Shown: piece by piece, positions 53,586 to 64,000 of the stretch
Layout of the letters: the number at the start of each line of letters is the position of its first letter
Position numbering within the stretch: position 1 is the stretch's first letter
Assembly: GCA_020091685.1 (NCBI GenBank)
Contig: CM034595.1
Coordinates: 26,769,933-26,833,932, forward strand
Reading direction: 5' to 3'
DNA from: Lutjanus erythropterus
Lineage: Eukaryota; Chordata; Actinopteri; Lutjaniformes; Lutjanidae
DNA length: 64,000 nucleotides
Made by a program: the position numbers and the translations under genes
Notes under the pieces: generated by a model
The model's input: only the letters and a program-made list of their open reading frames with translations
What the model was told of the DNA's origin: nothing
The model's database searches: none

Positions 53586-56067
53586 ATGATGACAGGTTAA
53601 AGTTAGCTTAAAAGTTAATAATACACATATGATAAACTTAAAAGTTCCTTTAAGTGATGATGTCAAGTTGTCATGACAAAGACATTGATTGGTTATGTTG
53701 TCCTTGTTAATGTCTAGTTGTCATAACTAAGATGTCTTAATCGATGTCATCTTTACATTAACAATGACATAACTGAACAGTCATAAACATTCATAAAGAC
53801 TTTCATGTTTTTTGACGGGTGTCATGACGTGGTTATGACAATGTAATGACAGCCTTATACACACCCCTTCAAATAAACTGTTACTGCCTTTTTTCCCTTC
53901 TCCATGCACTTTGGAAGTTGTGCCAGAAACGCCAGTTCTGTTTCCACCTCTGATGAAGATCATGTGATCTGATCAAAAGCTGTAGAACAGTTACTAAATG
54001 AACCTTGACATGAATCTGTTTTGTATTTATTTTCAACATCAGAAATAAACTTTGACCCTAAAGTATTTTTTACATTTGTTTTATACTCGAGCTAAAAACC
54101 AACTGTTAGATAGTTTAATTGTAATCATACATAATGACATTAAATGGAGAGAAAGCGCACGTCTCTGTGAGATGTTGTGTAGTTTTATAAACGTTGTGTT
54201 AAAGCTTTCACTAAATGGAAACTGAAGCACTGTGCCATTACCTCAAATCTTCTCTTCAGACCTGTTGTTGTTGTTGTTGTTGTTACCTTCAAAGCTGAGG
54301 AGTTAAATACATGAGAAGGATTGACAGGTCACCTTGAGCTCCTCCACCTCGTTCTTCAGCTGCGACTCTTTCTGCACCATGTGTCTCCTCTGTGAGTCCA
54401 ACCGAGACTCCATCTCTCGTCTCACCTCCTCCACCTTGCACAGCATCTCTGCCCTGACATGAATATTTAATGAGACAAAATTATCATCTAAAAACTAATA
54501 CAAACAGTAGCTCTGTGTTCAGGATCAGGAGGGAGTGGAGACATTTTTATAACCACACACAAACTCAGCAGAAAATACAGTTCTTTTGTTTTTGCTCCTA
54601 TTTTTTTCATGAGTTGAAGTAGTCGTAGGTAGTCGTAAGACGTCTTCTGTGCACACAAAAGGCGTATTTCTCTCAAATTTTGGTCACAAATTTGTTAAAA
54701 ATTGGTGTCAGTGAGCACTTCTCTTTTGGCGAGATAATCCCTCCACCTGACAGGTGTGGCACACAGAGATGCTGATTGAACAGAGTGATTTTTGGCACAG
54801 GTGTGCCTTGTGTCACAAAAAAGGACACTATAAAAATGTGCAGTTTTACCTTGAAAAAAATATATTTATAAGGCAATGAACTACTTTACATAGGACTACA
54901 GATACTATTTTTTTCCCCAGGAGAGCAAAGTTATGACCCGCTCTTCTCTGCCTCTGATTGGCTAAGACTTTGTGCCTTTATTTGTTGGGTTTAGGAGAGG
55001 AAGACTGATTGGTTAGGGTAAGAAAATCAGGGTAATATCAGGGGCAGGGTTTAGTGAATCAGACATTTTAGAGAAATAAACCTTTTGTGTGAATAGAAGA
55101 GTTTTTAGATTGTTTTTTTTTCTTGAACTCATTTTTGTTGAGTGTACGTACCTGAGCATCTCCACTTCAGTGCGCAGCTCTGCCACACAGTTGTGCTGTG
55201 ACTGGTCAATGGACAGAAGAGTGTGACCGCAGCCGTTGGGACACTCCCTGCTGCGGAAGTTGCATTCAGACAGGTGAGCCTCCAAACTCCGCCTCTCTAC
55301 CTGCACAGGACAACCTGAGAGGACAGCAGCACAGACATATTTATACATACACTGGCTCTAAATAGAATTTGGCACAATTATCAATTTCCAGTGTCCCTTC
55401 TTAACCTCTATTATGTTGTTTGTATTTGTCTTATCTTATGTCATTTTGTCTGTGAAAAGCTCAGGCCCCTGAATGCGAAGCCACTCAGTGTTCATTATCA
55501 CGCTCATTACACATCTGATTACTTAAAAAAAAATCCAGAATTTGACACAAAATATTATTTTCAAATTGAACAGACAGATCAGAATTTATTTTTTTAACAA
55601 AGCACTGTAATAACTGTTATAAAGACTTATAATAGTGTTCCACTTCTGAACATATATATCATACTTTTAAACTCCTCGGTTCACTTATTATCACAGACCA
55701 CTGCAGTCACAGAGAACAACAGAAATATAAGGTTGAACCTTGTGTTAAACTGCATGTTGCTTTGTGTGTAGCACTTCACACTGCAAAAAAAACCCACACT
55801 GCATGCACACACACACTGTGTAACTGTACCTACCACAGTGGTAACATATGTACTCTCCACCTGCCAATGACAGGTCACAGTCACATTGTGAACACAGGGG
55901 GCATAAGCTTGTATATACATACACACGTTTGAACTGCTCATTAAAGAGTGATGGAAAGTTGACCCTGAATGCACTCTGTGTGGGGTATGCGGGGGCTTTC
56001 ACAACCCACAGATGCACTAGTTTGGGAGGTAGCCATGGCAACAAAAGAGCCACCTGCTGCTCTCTCT

Positions 56068-56137
<70 letters not shown>

Positions 56138-57423
56138 TCACATTACCTGCATATGCCACCCATCCACATGGATAACCCTTTAACAACTACAAACACTTCT
56201 GATAAAAATAACAAATGACACTTTAAAAGAGCTCAGCGTGACCGTGAGGTTTCTTACCTGTGTTAGAGCAGGAGATGAAGGCAAACTCACACTCATCCTC
56301 ATGTGTGTGCAGGCTCTCCAGAGAGCAGACCACCTCACAGCCCTGCCCTGCATTCACACAACGGATCTGCAGACGGGTCAGGTCGTTACGCATGTACCTG
56401 CCATCAAAGGCAAGAATGAGTTGTCAGGCAAAAGGTAACTATTGCACTGTATTGCACTGTTAAAACAAATAAACTTTTCTACTCAAATAAACTTGATATG
56501 AATTCAGTTGTACTTGAGAAAAAATGTTCAATAAGCTTAAGATATTAAGTTGAACCAACAACTGTTCAGTCACATTAATAACCATTTATAACATTGAACA
56601 TTTATTAGAATTTATTTCATTGTAAGTGTGATGGGGTAGCAGGGACTGTATTCATTACTGACCTTCATTGTTGTTCGCAGTGTTTGCATTATTATGAAAA
56701 CAAACGACTATGACTTATCTTAAAATTTATTTAAAACATCATCATGTATTTTTTTTCTTCAGACTGTGAAAAAGAAGAGTCTTATGAGAGTTTTAAACAG
56801 TGCATGCTGTGCTGGGAAGTCTGATAATATTTTCAAGTCAAGAGACTTGAAAGTTAATGGAACTCAAGTTTCATATAAATTAATAAAAGCTTAATTAACT
56901 TGAACAAATAAAACATGTGTATTCATGTTGAGTTAAGGAAAAAGAGTTGTTGATTTCCACAAAATTCCTGTATGTGTATTTGCAGGGTGTCACAGTAGCA
57001 GAGTAGGAGTATAAAGCTGCATAAATGAAAATAATCAAGTACAAAGTACAAATACCACAGATTTGTACTTGAGTAAATGTTCTTACTTCCATTCCACTAC
57101 TGTTGAGAAGTAAGGATGACCACAGAGAGCAGAATACATACAGTAAAAATAAAGTGTGAAATTTAAGAATTAACCTTCACAATGAAGAGACACATGTATG
57201 CAGAGGTGTAGACAGACCTGTACAGTGGTTTGAGACTCCCCACATCCAGCGGCAGTCTGTCCTCAGGACAGGAGTGGTGATGGAGCAGCCAGCTGCTGAT
57301 GCAGGCGCTGCAGTAGGCATGTTCACAGGGCGCCTGGAGGGGGCGCTCCAACACGTCTCGACACACACAGCAAAGAAGACCCTCATTCACATAACCCACA
57401 AACCTCTCCAGATCATAGCCCAT
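52550..57423 (-). CDS. RING and TRAF-type zinc-finger protein (RNF41/RNF151/PDZRN-like)
   Basis: Probable E3 ubiquitin ligase of 344 residues in five coding exons: 57423-57218, 56397-56258, 55314-55152, 54453-54333, 52954-52550, all in phase. The N-terminus MGYDLERFVGYVNEGLLCCV opens a C3HC4 RING: CxxC, then CEHAYCSACI and CPEDR. A TRAF-type Cys/His region follows (residues ~70-155: RCVNAGQGCEVVCSLESLHT, CPVQVERRSLEAHLSEC, CPNGCGHTLL..HNC), then a coiled coil (~160-250: EMLCKVEEVRREMESRLDSQ, AEAELEKRELLELLRDL) and a polar tail ending KRKSREVTVI. The terminal VTVI fits a class I PDZ ligand. The start context resembles RNF41 (MGYD..RF.GDV) and PDZRN3 (MGFELDRFDGDV), but no PDZ domain or RNF41 C-terminal fold is present. 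An acceptor (TTAGCAG) sits one base before the ATG, so at least one 5'UTR exon lies upstream, toward 58-59 kb. I do not assign a symbol; substrates are unknown. Confidence 0.85.
53238..53886. mobile_element. foldback MITE in the RING gene's last intron
   Basis: The left arm ACTTTATTTGAAGGGGTCTA..ATAAGACTGTCATGACACC and the inverted right arm AGTTTATTTGAAGGGGTGTG..TAAGGCTGTCATTACA pair. AGTCTTTATGAATGTTTATG is present in both arms. An (AT)n tract lies at 53557-53584, between them. Confidence 0.8.
56070..56133. repeat. (AC)n microsatellite
   Basis: About 32 AC units in the intron between the second and third coding exons of the RING gene. His-Thr open frames across it are artefacts. Confidence 0.95.
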
Positions 57424-57559
57424 CCTGCTAACACACACAGAGAGAGATGATACAAACACGCCCAAAAGATGGAATCAAAAACTCTTTTCTAGTCCAGTGT
57501 GATTCTTCTTTTTTCACTTACAAACATTATTACTGCCACAATATCAGATTTTCACTACA

Positions 57560-58120
57560 GGATTATCGTTGCAAAAATAATGATATTATAGCAATATCTA
57601 AAGAAAGGTTTTGACAAAAATTAATGCCATCAGTACAATTCATCTTAACATTTGTTTATTATGCATTTTGCCTCTTTTTTTGGCAAATAATTTGTGACAA
57701 TAACTGTACAAAAGCATACAAAAAGTTTAATTACACTAAAGTGAAAAGGCAACAAAAGTAACTGCTTTGGGCGGCAAAACTGTCTGAAATATTATCAAAA
57801 TCACAATATGGCAAAGTGAAATATCCAAATCGCATTTTTGTAAAATGTGCAAAAAAACCCCAGCACTATAATGAAGTACTGTAATGCTGCAGGGATGCCC
57901 TGGCCTACAAATCTTGTTCTCCAGATGTAAGAAACCATATTTGTTTGGTGCAGACCTCAATGAATATCACATCATCATGATTTTAATAGTTATTTCAGTA
58001 AAAAGGAAAACTGGGAAGCAAAAATTGTCTTTCTCACCAAACTCAAATCTTATTACAAATGCAGTATCTGTCAAAATAATCACAATATGATTTTTTTTAT
58101 ATTGTGCAGAACTGATAAAC
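57560..58120. repeat. dispersed repeat, copy 2 (pair with 31305-31625)
   Basis: Shares ATCAAAATCACAATATGG, AAGTGAAATATCC and AGGGATGCCCTGGCCTACAA with copy 1 and extends further on both sides. Confidence 0.6.
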
Positions 58121-59101
58121 AAAAGATCCACAGGGCCTAACAATATTATCATATGTGTATTATTAAATGTGATATCAATATTTCATTTCTAAAGACATAA
58201 CGGTTATCATCGGTACTGGGATTGTTACAACCCTAATTCCTACCTGATTAATTAACTTTTTCATCCAACTCTTTCTTCTTCCTTCCTTTTGTTGATTTCC
58301 GCTCCTCTTGTTCCCCCACAGGTGAGCTTCCCTTTTATCTCTCAACTTTCACAGCCTTTCCTTCTTCATCCTCTCTCCTTTGACTTGTTGCTCCATGCAG
58401 GTGAGGGTCTCTTTTCCCTTAAAGCCCTCCCCTACCTTTGGGAGTGCGTCTCCATGGAGAGGTATCCCTGACAACGAGGGTTCAGGACACCGGCAGGCAG
58501 CTGTCAGACAGGATCAGATCAGATCAGAGAGACAGGACAGACAGAATTACAGGAGAAGAAACACTCACACTCAGATAGAGACAGATTCTGCTGTGGTCGT
58601 GTGTTTTCCTCACTGCCGTACCAATAGGGCTGGGTTCAGAGATTACTGCTGTCCTTCAACTGTTTCTGTGTCTCTTAATGACCCTCCCTATCCTGGGTTT
58701 CTCTCTCTCTCTCTGTCTCTGGATGTGGGATTAACGTGGATTACACTCTCTCCCTCCCTGATTGGATTACAGCCTGCATGACATCAGATGACACAGACCA
58801 CAGAAATCAAAGAGCAACCCAAACCCCTGGAATCAAACAGTCCCTTTATATTCTTTTAACAACTGCAATGTGGATGAAGTATTCACATCCTTTATTTAAG
58901 ACAAAACCACCGTCTAAAGACATCCCATTGCAAGTTAAAGTTGTGCATTCAAGTTTTTATTTGAGTGAAGGAATGTCAGCCTTTTCATTAAAATGTATCA
59001 TTGAGGTTGTATTTCAGTGCTGTTACCAGTTACAGTGTAGCTAATATAACCATTTCAAAAGCTGGATATCTTATAGGCTTTAAAAACATTGCTTTTTCAG
59101 G

Positions 59102-59195
59102 CAGTTGTTCTCAAAGTGGGGTCCACAAACCCCCAGAGGTCCTTGAGAGGCTTCCAGGGAGTCCCCAGGAGTTTAAGGGTTCTTGACATGAAAAA
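59102..59195. mobile_element. hAT-like MITE end fragment
   Basis: CAGTTGTTCTCAAAGTGGGG followed by TCCACAAACCCCCAGAGGTC is a common teleost hAT-type terminus. The partner end is not visible. Confidence 0.45.
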
Positions 59196-59559
59196 AGATT
59201 GAGAAAAAAGTGAAATGTAGTGGACAAAATGTACAATACCCCCCTATTAAAGTATCCACAAATTAAAATAAATTAATTAAAGTACAAAGCTCTCAGAACT
59301 GGCCTTATATTCAGTATTTTAGTAAATGTACTAACATGGACTAAAACTGATCATTTTGATCAGTTCAAAATAAATAATTTGGTATGACTTCAGTAAGTGT
59401 ATAGTAGGCTACTGTAGTATAGCATATCAACTTATAAATATTATCAAAAATATCAGCACATAAAATAAATATTAAATAAATAAGTAGAGCATCAGTTAAG
59501 GCCAACACGAGCTCCTCACCGACACCCACATGCTCTAAAAGAACCTTATCCTCTCATCT

Positions 59560-61112
59560 GTTATTAAAGGAGTGAAGTGAGCTCGATTTAAAACACCTGG
59601 ATTGCCTGTTTGCAGAAGTTGTAGCGGGAAGTGACCACTTAACTGCTGTGATGACAGAAACCAAACGCACCCCGCTTGCTTCGGTCACGCCCACTGCCAG
59701 GGTTGAACCAATCACGTTCTTTAAACCATTCAGCGGGAGAAACAGAACAGAGTCCAGAGTTACAGGGAAGAAAAACAAAACAAGACTATTTGGGGGGAAT
59801 TCAGCAACAGTTTGTGATCTTACATGTTCTCATCCAACTTTAATTTGTCTCGGTATGTATGACACGTTGTTACACGTCATTAAACACGACATTACAGCCT
59901 ACTTTAAACCGGGGCAGCAGTGACAGCGACTGCCTGTTGCTAGCGAGTTAGCTAAGTTAGCTTGCTAACCTGCTACAGTGATGCAACAGGTTAATTGAGA
60001 GCTTGATGTGTAGATAAGTTCTAGGTAGTGTAGCAGGTCAAAGACTTTCATCGATGTCTTTTTTTAATACCTACAAGGCATTTACTGAATGTGTTCATAA
60101 AATGTTAAAAGTCCATCAAAAGCTACCAGACAAAGTAGGGCTAACATAGTGACAGGAAATGGGGGGATACTGTGATTGAGTTGTATTTATGAAGGTGCAC
60201 AAAAGTTGGTTGTGTGTCCGCATATTTAACTATGCTGGAATGTAGTGTCTCACGAAATGATACCACGCACTGATTAGTATGATAAGGTCAATACCAGGCC
60301 TGTTACTTGTTTAGAAGGGCCAGATTTGAAAAAAAGAAGAGACAGGAAGTGGCAGGACGTTTTAATTTCCTATTTTTGTCCTGTAGTGTCACAGTTAAAT
60401 GTGTGAAACAATGCACCTTTTAATTTTTTTCTCCACTTTATTAGTTTTCACAGTTATAAAAGAAACATTATATACAAAAGTACAAGGTGCATTATTTTTT
60501 TTCTGTACTTTTGTAATCCTAGATTAGAAGTAACTGTAATAATTACAACATTGCCTTCAACATGTGTTTTCATTCAGTTTGACTCTTAAAATGTTTACAT
60601 AAAATACATATTTGTGCTTAACAGCAGGCATGGGCTAACTACCCTACTAACAAAATGATGATATTCTAATAAATAATGTGAGCACCCACAAACTTGCATG
60701 TTTGCTTTATGATCAAAGGGGCAGATTTAGGTTATTAAAGGGCCGACTTTTGACCACAGGCCGTCAGTTGAAAAGGCTAGGTCTATATTTCCATGTGTCT
60801 AACATGACCTAAATTTACATACCAGTAGTGGTGGTAACTAGACCTTATTTCTGATGTGGACAAGGGCACCAACACTGAACTACTAAAGAAGCAATTGAGT
60901 CTTCCTTAAACATTCACTCATTGCACTGATCGATTAGTGGATGTGGATTCTGGAAAAAAATATTTTCTTTCTAATTTTGTCAGAGCTGCTGTGTTTCTGG
61001 GCTATTGAGTTAACTGTCATGACAATAAACTGAGTAGCAGCTACTTAGTTGCCAGTATTATGATGTTGATGATGGTGTTGATGTTGCTTTCTGTCTTTAG
61101 CAATTAGGTATA
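59560..61112 (+). promoter_or_regulatory. rad54b promoter and 5'UTR/intron region
   Basis: The ATG-bearing exon starts after an acceptor (CTGTCTTTAG) at about 61101, so at least one non-coding exon lies upstream. The best promoter candidate is 59.6-59.95 kb: a CCAAT in GAACCAATCACG (59704) and GC-richer sequence with GCGGGAAGTG. A possible donor CTCG|GTATGT lies near 59853. Between 60.0 and 61.1 kb I see only AT-rich intron. Confidence 0.4.
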
Positions 61113-61580
61113 ATGCGGCGGTCAGGAGCTCCCAGCCAGCTCTTGGGTAATGCAGTGAAAAAGCCTCGTTTTGTGCCTCCTTCTGCATCTACTTCACTTC
61201 CTTTGGCTGACACCAAGCCACTCACCCCTAAACTTGGTTTGGGCAATGCACTGGAAAAGGTAAATTATTATTTACAGCATTTTACCTACAATATGATCCC
61301 CCAGCACTCTACTGATTCCCATCAACCAGTGTTTTTTCAAACGTCGTCAGATTATGTCTCTTTTCTCTTCCTCTGATCCCGCAGGTCCAGAGAAGTCTAG
61401 CAGCACCTGTTGGGAGTAAACCAGAGCACGATGTCCAGCCCAAAGCTGCCCAGGCTGCTCCGGCATTGTCGAGGGCTCTGGCTCGTGTTCTAAGTTCAGT
61501 GGACAGTAAAGAAAATGAGGCTGGGACAGAACATCCTAATCCTGGCTTGAAGGAGTGCACAGAGGACAACAGATCAGCAG
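61113..61580 (+). CDS. rad54b: RAD54B, first two coding exons (partial)
   Basis: RAD54B is a SWI2/SNF2-type DNA translocase acting with RAD51 in homologous recombination. Exon 61113-61259 codes MRRSGAPSQLLGNAVKKPRF and continues to GLGNALEK. Exon 61385-61580 starts VQRSLAAPVGSKPEHD and ends ..DNRSAG before GTAAGA, in phase. The human N-terminus MRRSAAPSQLQGNSFKKPKF is nearly the same, which makes the call despite only about 114 residues. The second exon is low-complexity and poorly conserved, as in other N-terminal regions of this protein. Helicase motifs are expected right of the window; none occurs up to 64000. In mammals FSBP shares this locus. Same strand as virma, as in human. Confidence 0.85.
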
Positions 61581-61967
61581 GTAAGACACCAAGATTTTGT
61601 GACTGAGCTCATAGTATGGGAAATAATAGTTGTGTGTTGATTGTGCACATCAACAAAACCTGAAAGTCTTTTTCACCAAATACCCACATGAAGGAGAGGA
61701 CATACTGTAAAACCATGTATCTATTTTAAAACGGTGTAATTCAGACACCAAATTCATCATTTAGATTTCAAATAGTTTTGGCCCCGAAAGAAGAAGAATT
61801 AAATGATTAAAACTTCGATTTAGTTGATGTCCCCAGAGCATTGCATCACATGGGAGAATACTGATGTAACCCTTTTCCACCAAGTACCCTTCAATTTTGA
61901 ATTTGTCTTCCAGTCCAGAAATTATAATAATAATAATAATATAAATAATGTAAATAATATTACTTGT

Positions 61968-62078
61968 TCAGGGTGTACCCCACCTCTCACCCAATGTCAG
62001 CTGAGATAGGCTCCAGCCCCCTGCAACCCTTCAAGGATAAGCGGTTACAGACAATGAACGAACGAATGAATAAATAAT
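61968..62078. mobile_element. LINE-type 3' end (L2/Maui-like)
   Basis: GTACCCCACCTCTCACCCAA, TGTCAGCTGAGATAGGCTCC and AAGGATAAGCGGTTACAGAC then a GAACGAACGAATGAATAAAT tail is the familiar 3' terminus of teleost L2-type retroposons. It is a truncated plus-strand fragment in rad54b intron 3. Confidence 0.65.
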
Positions 62079-62880
62079 ATTAATGACTTTACCACATTCA
62101 TATGTCAGAATGGACAATATCTATTACGTTAATGCTGTGGTGCATGTTGTGCATCTTTACTACACAGTATAAGATACAAAATATAGAATATTAAGAACAA
62201 AATACTATATATACACAGATGCTTAGAGCAAAATATACAGACATGAACATACACTGTGAAAAAATGACTGCTACTGAGAGCAAGTGGAGCCAGTAGTGCA
62301 GTAATTGTCAAAATATTGCATAGGAGAAGTTGAAGATATCTTATATTACACAGCACAGATCATAGTGAAGGGAGGGGAGTTAAATAAATAATACACTCTG
62401 TACCAGTTGAAACGGATGCACATGATCAACATGTGCACGTGTTCAAATGTGTGTAAAGTAGCTTAGGTCCAGTTCAGCTACTGTGGTGGTGCTGCTGAAG
62501 GGTCAGCGCTGTGTGTTTTGTGTGTGAAATCCTTCTTGCACAGATAAAATCCTTGTTTGCAATTGTTTTGTTTCTCAAACATGGAGCCAGATGTCTCGGC
62601 TGTTGATTCAGTCGCCTTATTCGTTTAGACGCAGGAGGTAGTCTGCTTTAACTCAACACAAAACCCCTGCCCGCCTCTCTGCACATACTCAGATTCATTA
62701 TAACCTCCACCGTCGCAACAATATTAGATATGAGTACACAATAACTCTGAAGGTGTGTGCAACTACTTTAATGTGTACGTTTTTTTCCCGTGTAAAAACA
62801 GCCCAGTGATGCTTCCAAAGACTGATGCGCAGCGACATCTTTCTCATGTCGCGGTGTTTGGCAGTCCCTTTGTGGCTAAT

Positions 62881-62883
<3 letters not shown>

Positions 62884-62945
<62 letters not shown>
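62884..62945. repeat. (AC)n microsatellite
   Basis: About 30 AC units immediately left of the GC-richer promoter-like block. Confidence 0.95.
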
Positions 62946-62948
<3 letters not shown>

Positions 62949-62949
62949 G

Positions 62950-63680
62950 AGGAGGTGGATGTTAAACCGGGCGGGCTGAGGCTGAGTGACAGCAGGTCCA
63001 GCATTATGCAAATGAGCGGGGTAGTGCAGCGGCAGCGGCGGGCAGATTAGGACTGTGCTCGGGATCAGTGAGCAGCCACCGCTCCGCTCCGCTCCTTCCT
63101 CCCGGAGAGCAACTAGTGCCTCCGTTTTCCACCTGAAAACACGCCGCTCGCAACACTGTCTGCCGTTCAGCTCTGCGCGGTCTCCACACTCACCTTGGAC
63201 ACGTGTTTGTTTGTTTTTTTTTTTATCACAAGCATCGGTATTCCTCATGCAGAGTCAGAGATTTATTTCATACATGCACTGCAGACGGAATAAAAACGAT
63301 AGAAGCGCTGTGCCTCTGCGGGCATGCGCAGCGCGCTCACAGCCCCTCCCCCACTCAGTTAGTTAAGCCGGCGCTATTTCAGAGCTTCTCTCACTTTTGG
63401 AAAAGCAGATTCCTAACCCTAAATAACCTGTGAAACACTGTTTTAAGGCAGTTTTCTCCGTGTGTGCAGGGCAGAAACCCTCTGCAGCCTCCCTTCTGTT
63501 ATAATAAAGAGTGAGTGAGTCTGTGCCGTGCTCTGTGCTGCTGTGCTTGGTTTGGGGTTTAAAGAGACCGAGCTGTAAGTAGGTCGGGCTGGGCTTAAGC
63601 GGCTTAGCTACGTCAGCCTAAGCTGGGAGGAATTCATCCAAAGCCCTCCGCGGTAGGCGGGGGCCTAAACGAGGCTGGCC
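62950..63680 (+). promoter_or_regulatory. GC-richer promoter-like block
   Basis: In otherwise AT-rich sequence this block is rich in CpG (CGCTCCGCTCCGCTCC at 63080, GCGCAGCGCGCTC near 63325). It carries a consensus octamer ATGCAAAT (63006-63013), a GGGCGGG GC box (62970) and an NRF1-like GGGCATGCGCAG (63320). No open frame looks like protein. It may be the promoter or 5'UTR of a gene or of an alternative first exon lying inside or beyond rad54b intron 3; strand is a guess. Confidence 0.45.
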
Positions 63681-64000
63681 TAGTTAAGCCTGATTCTTAT
63701 TGTGTGCAGCACAGCCTGTTTTTGTTGTGCAACGTAGCTGAGAGGGAACCAAGGAGTAGTGTGTGAATCCATGCACATGTTAGACATAGCTTATGTTTGA
63801 TTTAAAGAAGAAGAAGAAGAAGAGGAGGAGGAAAGTGTGAAGTGTGAGGGACTTAGACCAGTGTTAGCTTTGTCACCGGGGACAAGGAGAAGACAGCAGC
63901 AGGGACAACAAAAAGACAGGTGGGAGGAGTGAGGAGCCATAGTATCAAGTGTGGGTGACAACTATAGGCCTGACTTGGTCTGTGTGAGTCCGCTATGCTC
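63681..64000. other. right edge, nothing certain
   Basis: Contains an AAGAAGAAGAAGAAG run at 63806 and purine-rich sequence. It could continue a 5'UTR from the preceding block. No coding exon is supported. Confidence 0.3.

Noticed and set aside
55745-56183. Open frames with long Cys-Val or His-Thr runs
   Set aside because: They read through the (AC)n microsatellite at 56070-56133.
58289-58781. Possible exons near 58.3-58.8 kb
   Set aside because: Donor-like GTGAG sites exist but no frame or acceptor pairing is convincing; may instead hold the RING gene's 5'UTR.
62698-63366. Open frames around the CA repeat and CpG block
   Set aside because: Microsatellite and GC-rich artefacts without protein-like composition.

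Overview
The window is AT-rich vertebrate DNA with spliced genes, GT-AG introns, CA/TG microsatellites and many miniature transposons of kinds common in ray-finned fish. It is best read as a teleost nuclear chromosome, probably a percomorph. There is no sign of a prokaryotic or plasmid segment, CRISPR array, rRNA or tRNA gene. Identifications come from recalling protein families; no database search was run.

Layout. (1) 59-4499, plus strand: the last six exons of a gene I do not recognise, ending in a tail shaped like a PDZ ligand. (2) 4500-10495: non-coding, with several inverted-repeat elements and a degenerate GCTAGCTAAC minisatellite. (3) 26670-10496, minus strand: a complete ESRP1-type epithelial splicing regulator with three RRMs. 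It has a 12-nt tandem splice donor, a cassette exon carrying the canonical stop, and an alternative last exon. (4) 27953-50550, plus strand: VIRMA (KIAA1429/Virilizer), the scaffold of the nuclear m6A writer complex, in 27 coding exons, divergent from ESRP1. The assembled sequence loses the reading frame twice inside exon 25, although the conserved Arg/Gly tail follows intact. (5) 57423-52550, minus strand: a five-exon RING plus TRAF-type zinc-finger protein with a coiled coil and a PDZ-ligand-like end. (6) 61113-61580, plus strand: the first two coding exons of RAD54B, running off the window. (7) 62900-64000: a GC-richer, promoter-like stretch.

From memory, ESRP1, VIRMA and RAD54B are also neighbours on human chromosome 8q22, with ESRP1 and VIRMA divergent and VIRMA and RAD54B on the same strand. 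This supports the ESRP1 call over ESRP2 and marks the RING gene as the apparent local newcomer. ESRP1 (alternative splicing), VIRMA (RNA methylation) and RAD54B (homologous recombination) act in the nucleus but are not one pathway; the block looks like inherited synteny.

I found no convincing new multi-gene system. The points most worth following are the ESRP1 C-terminal splice choices, a coding microsatellite in ESRP1, the VIRMA frame breaks, and a diverged foldback transposon family with three local copies, two of which carry nested insertions.
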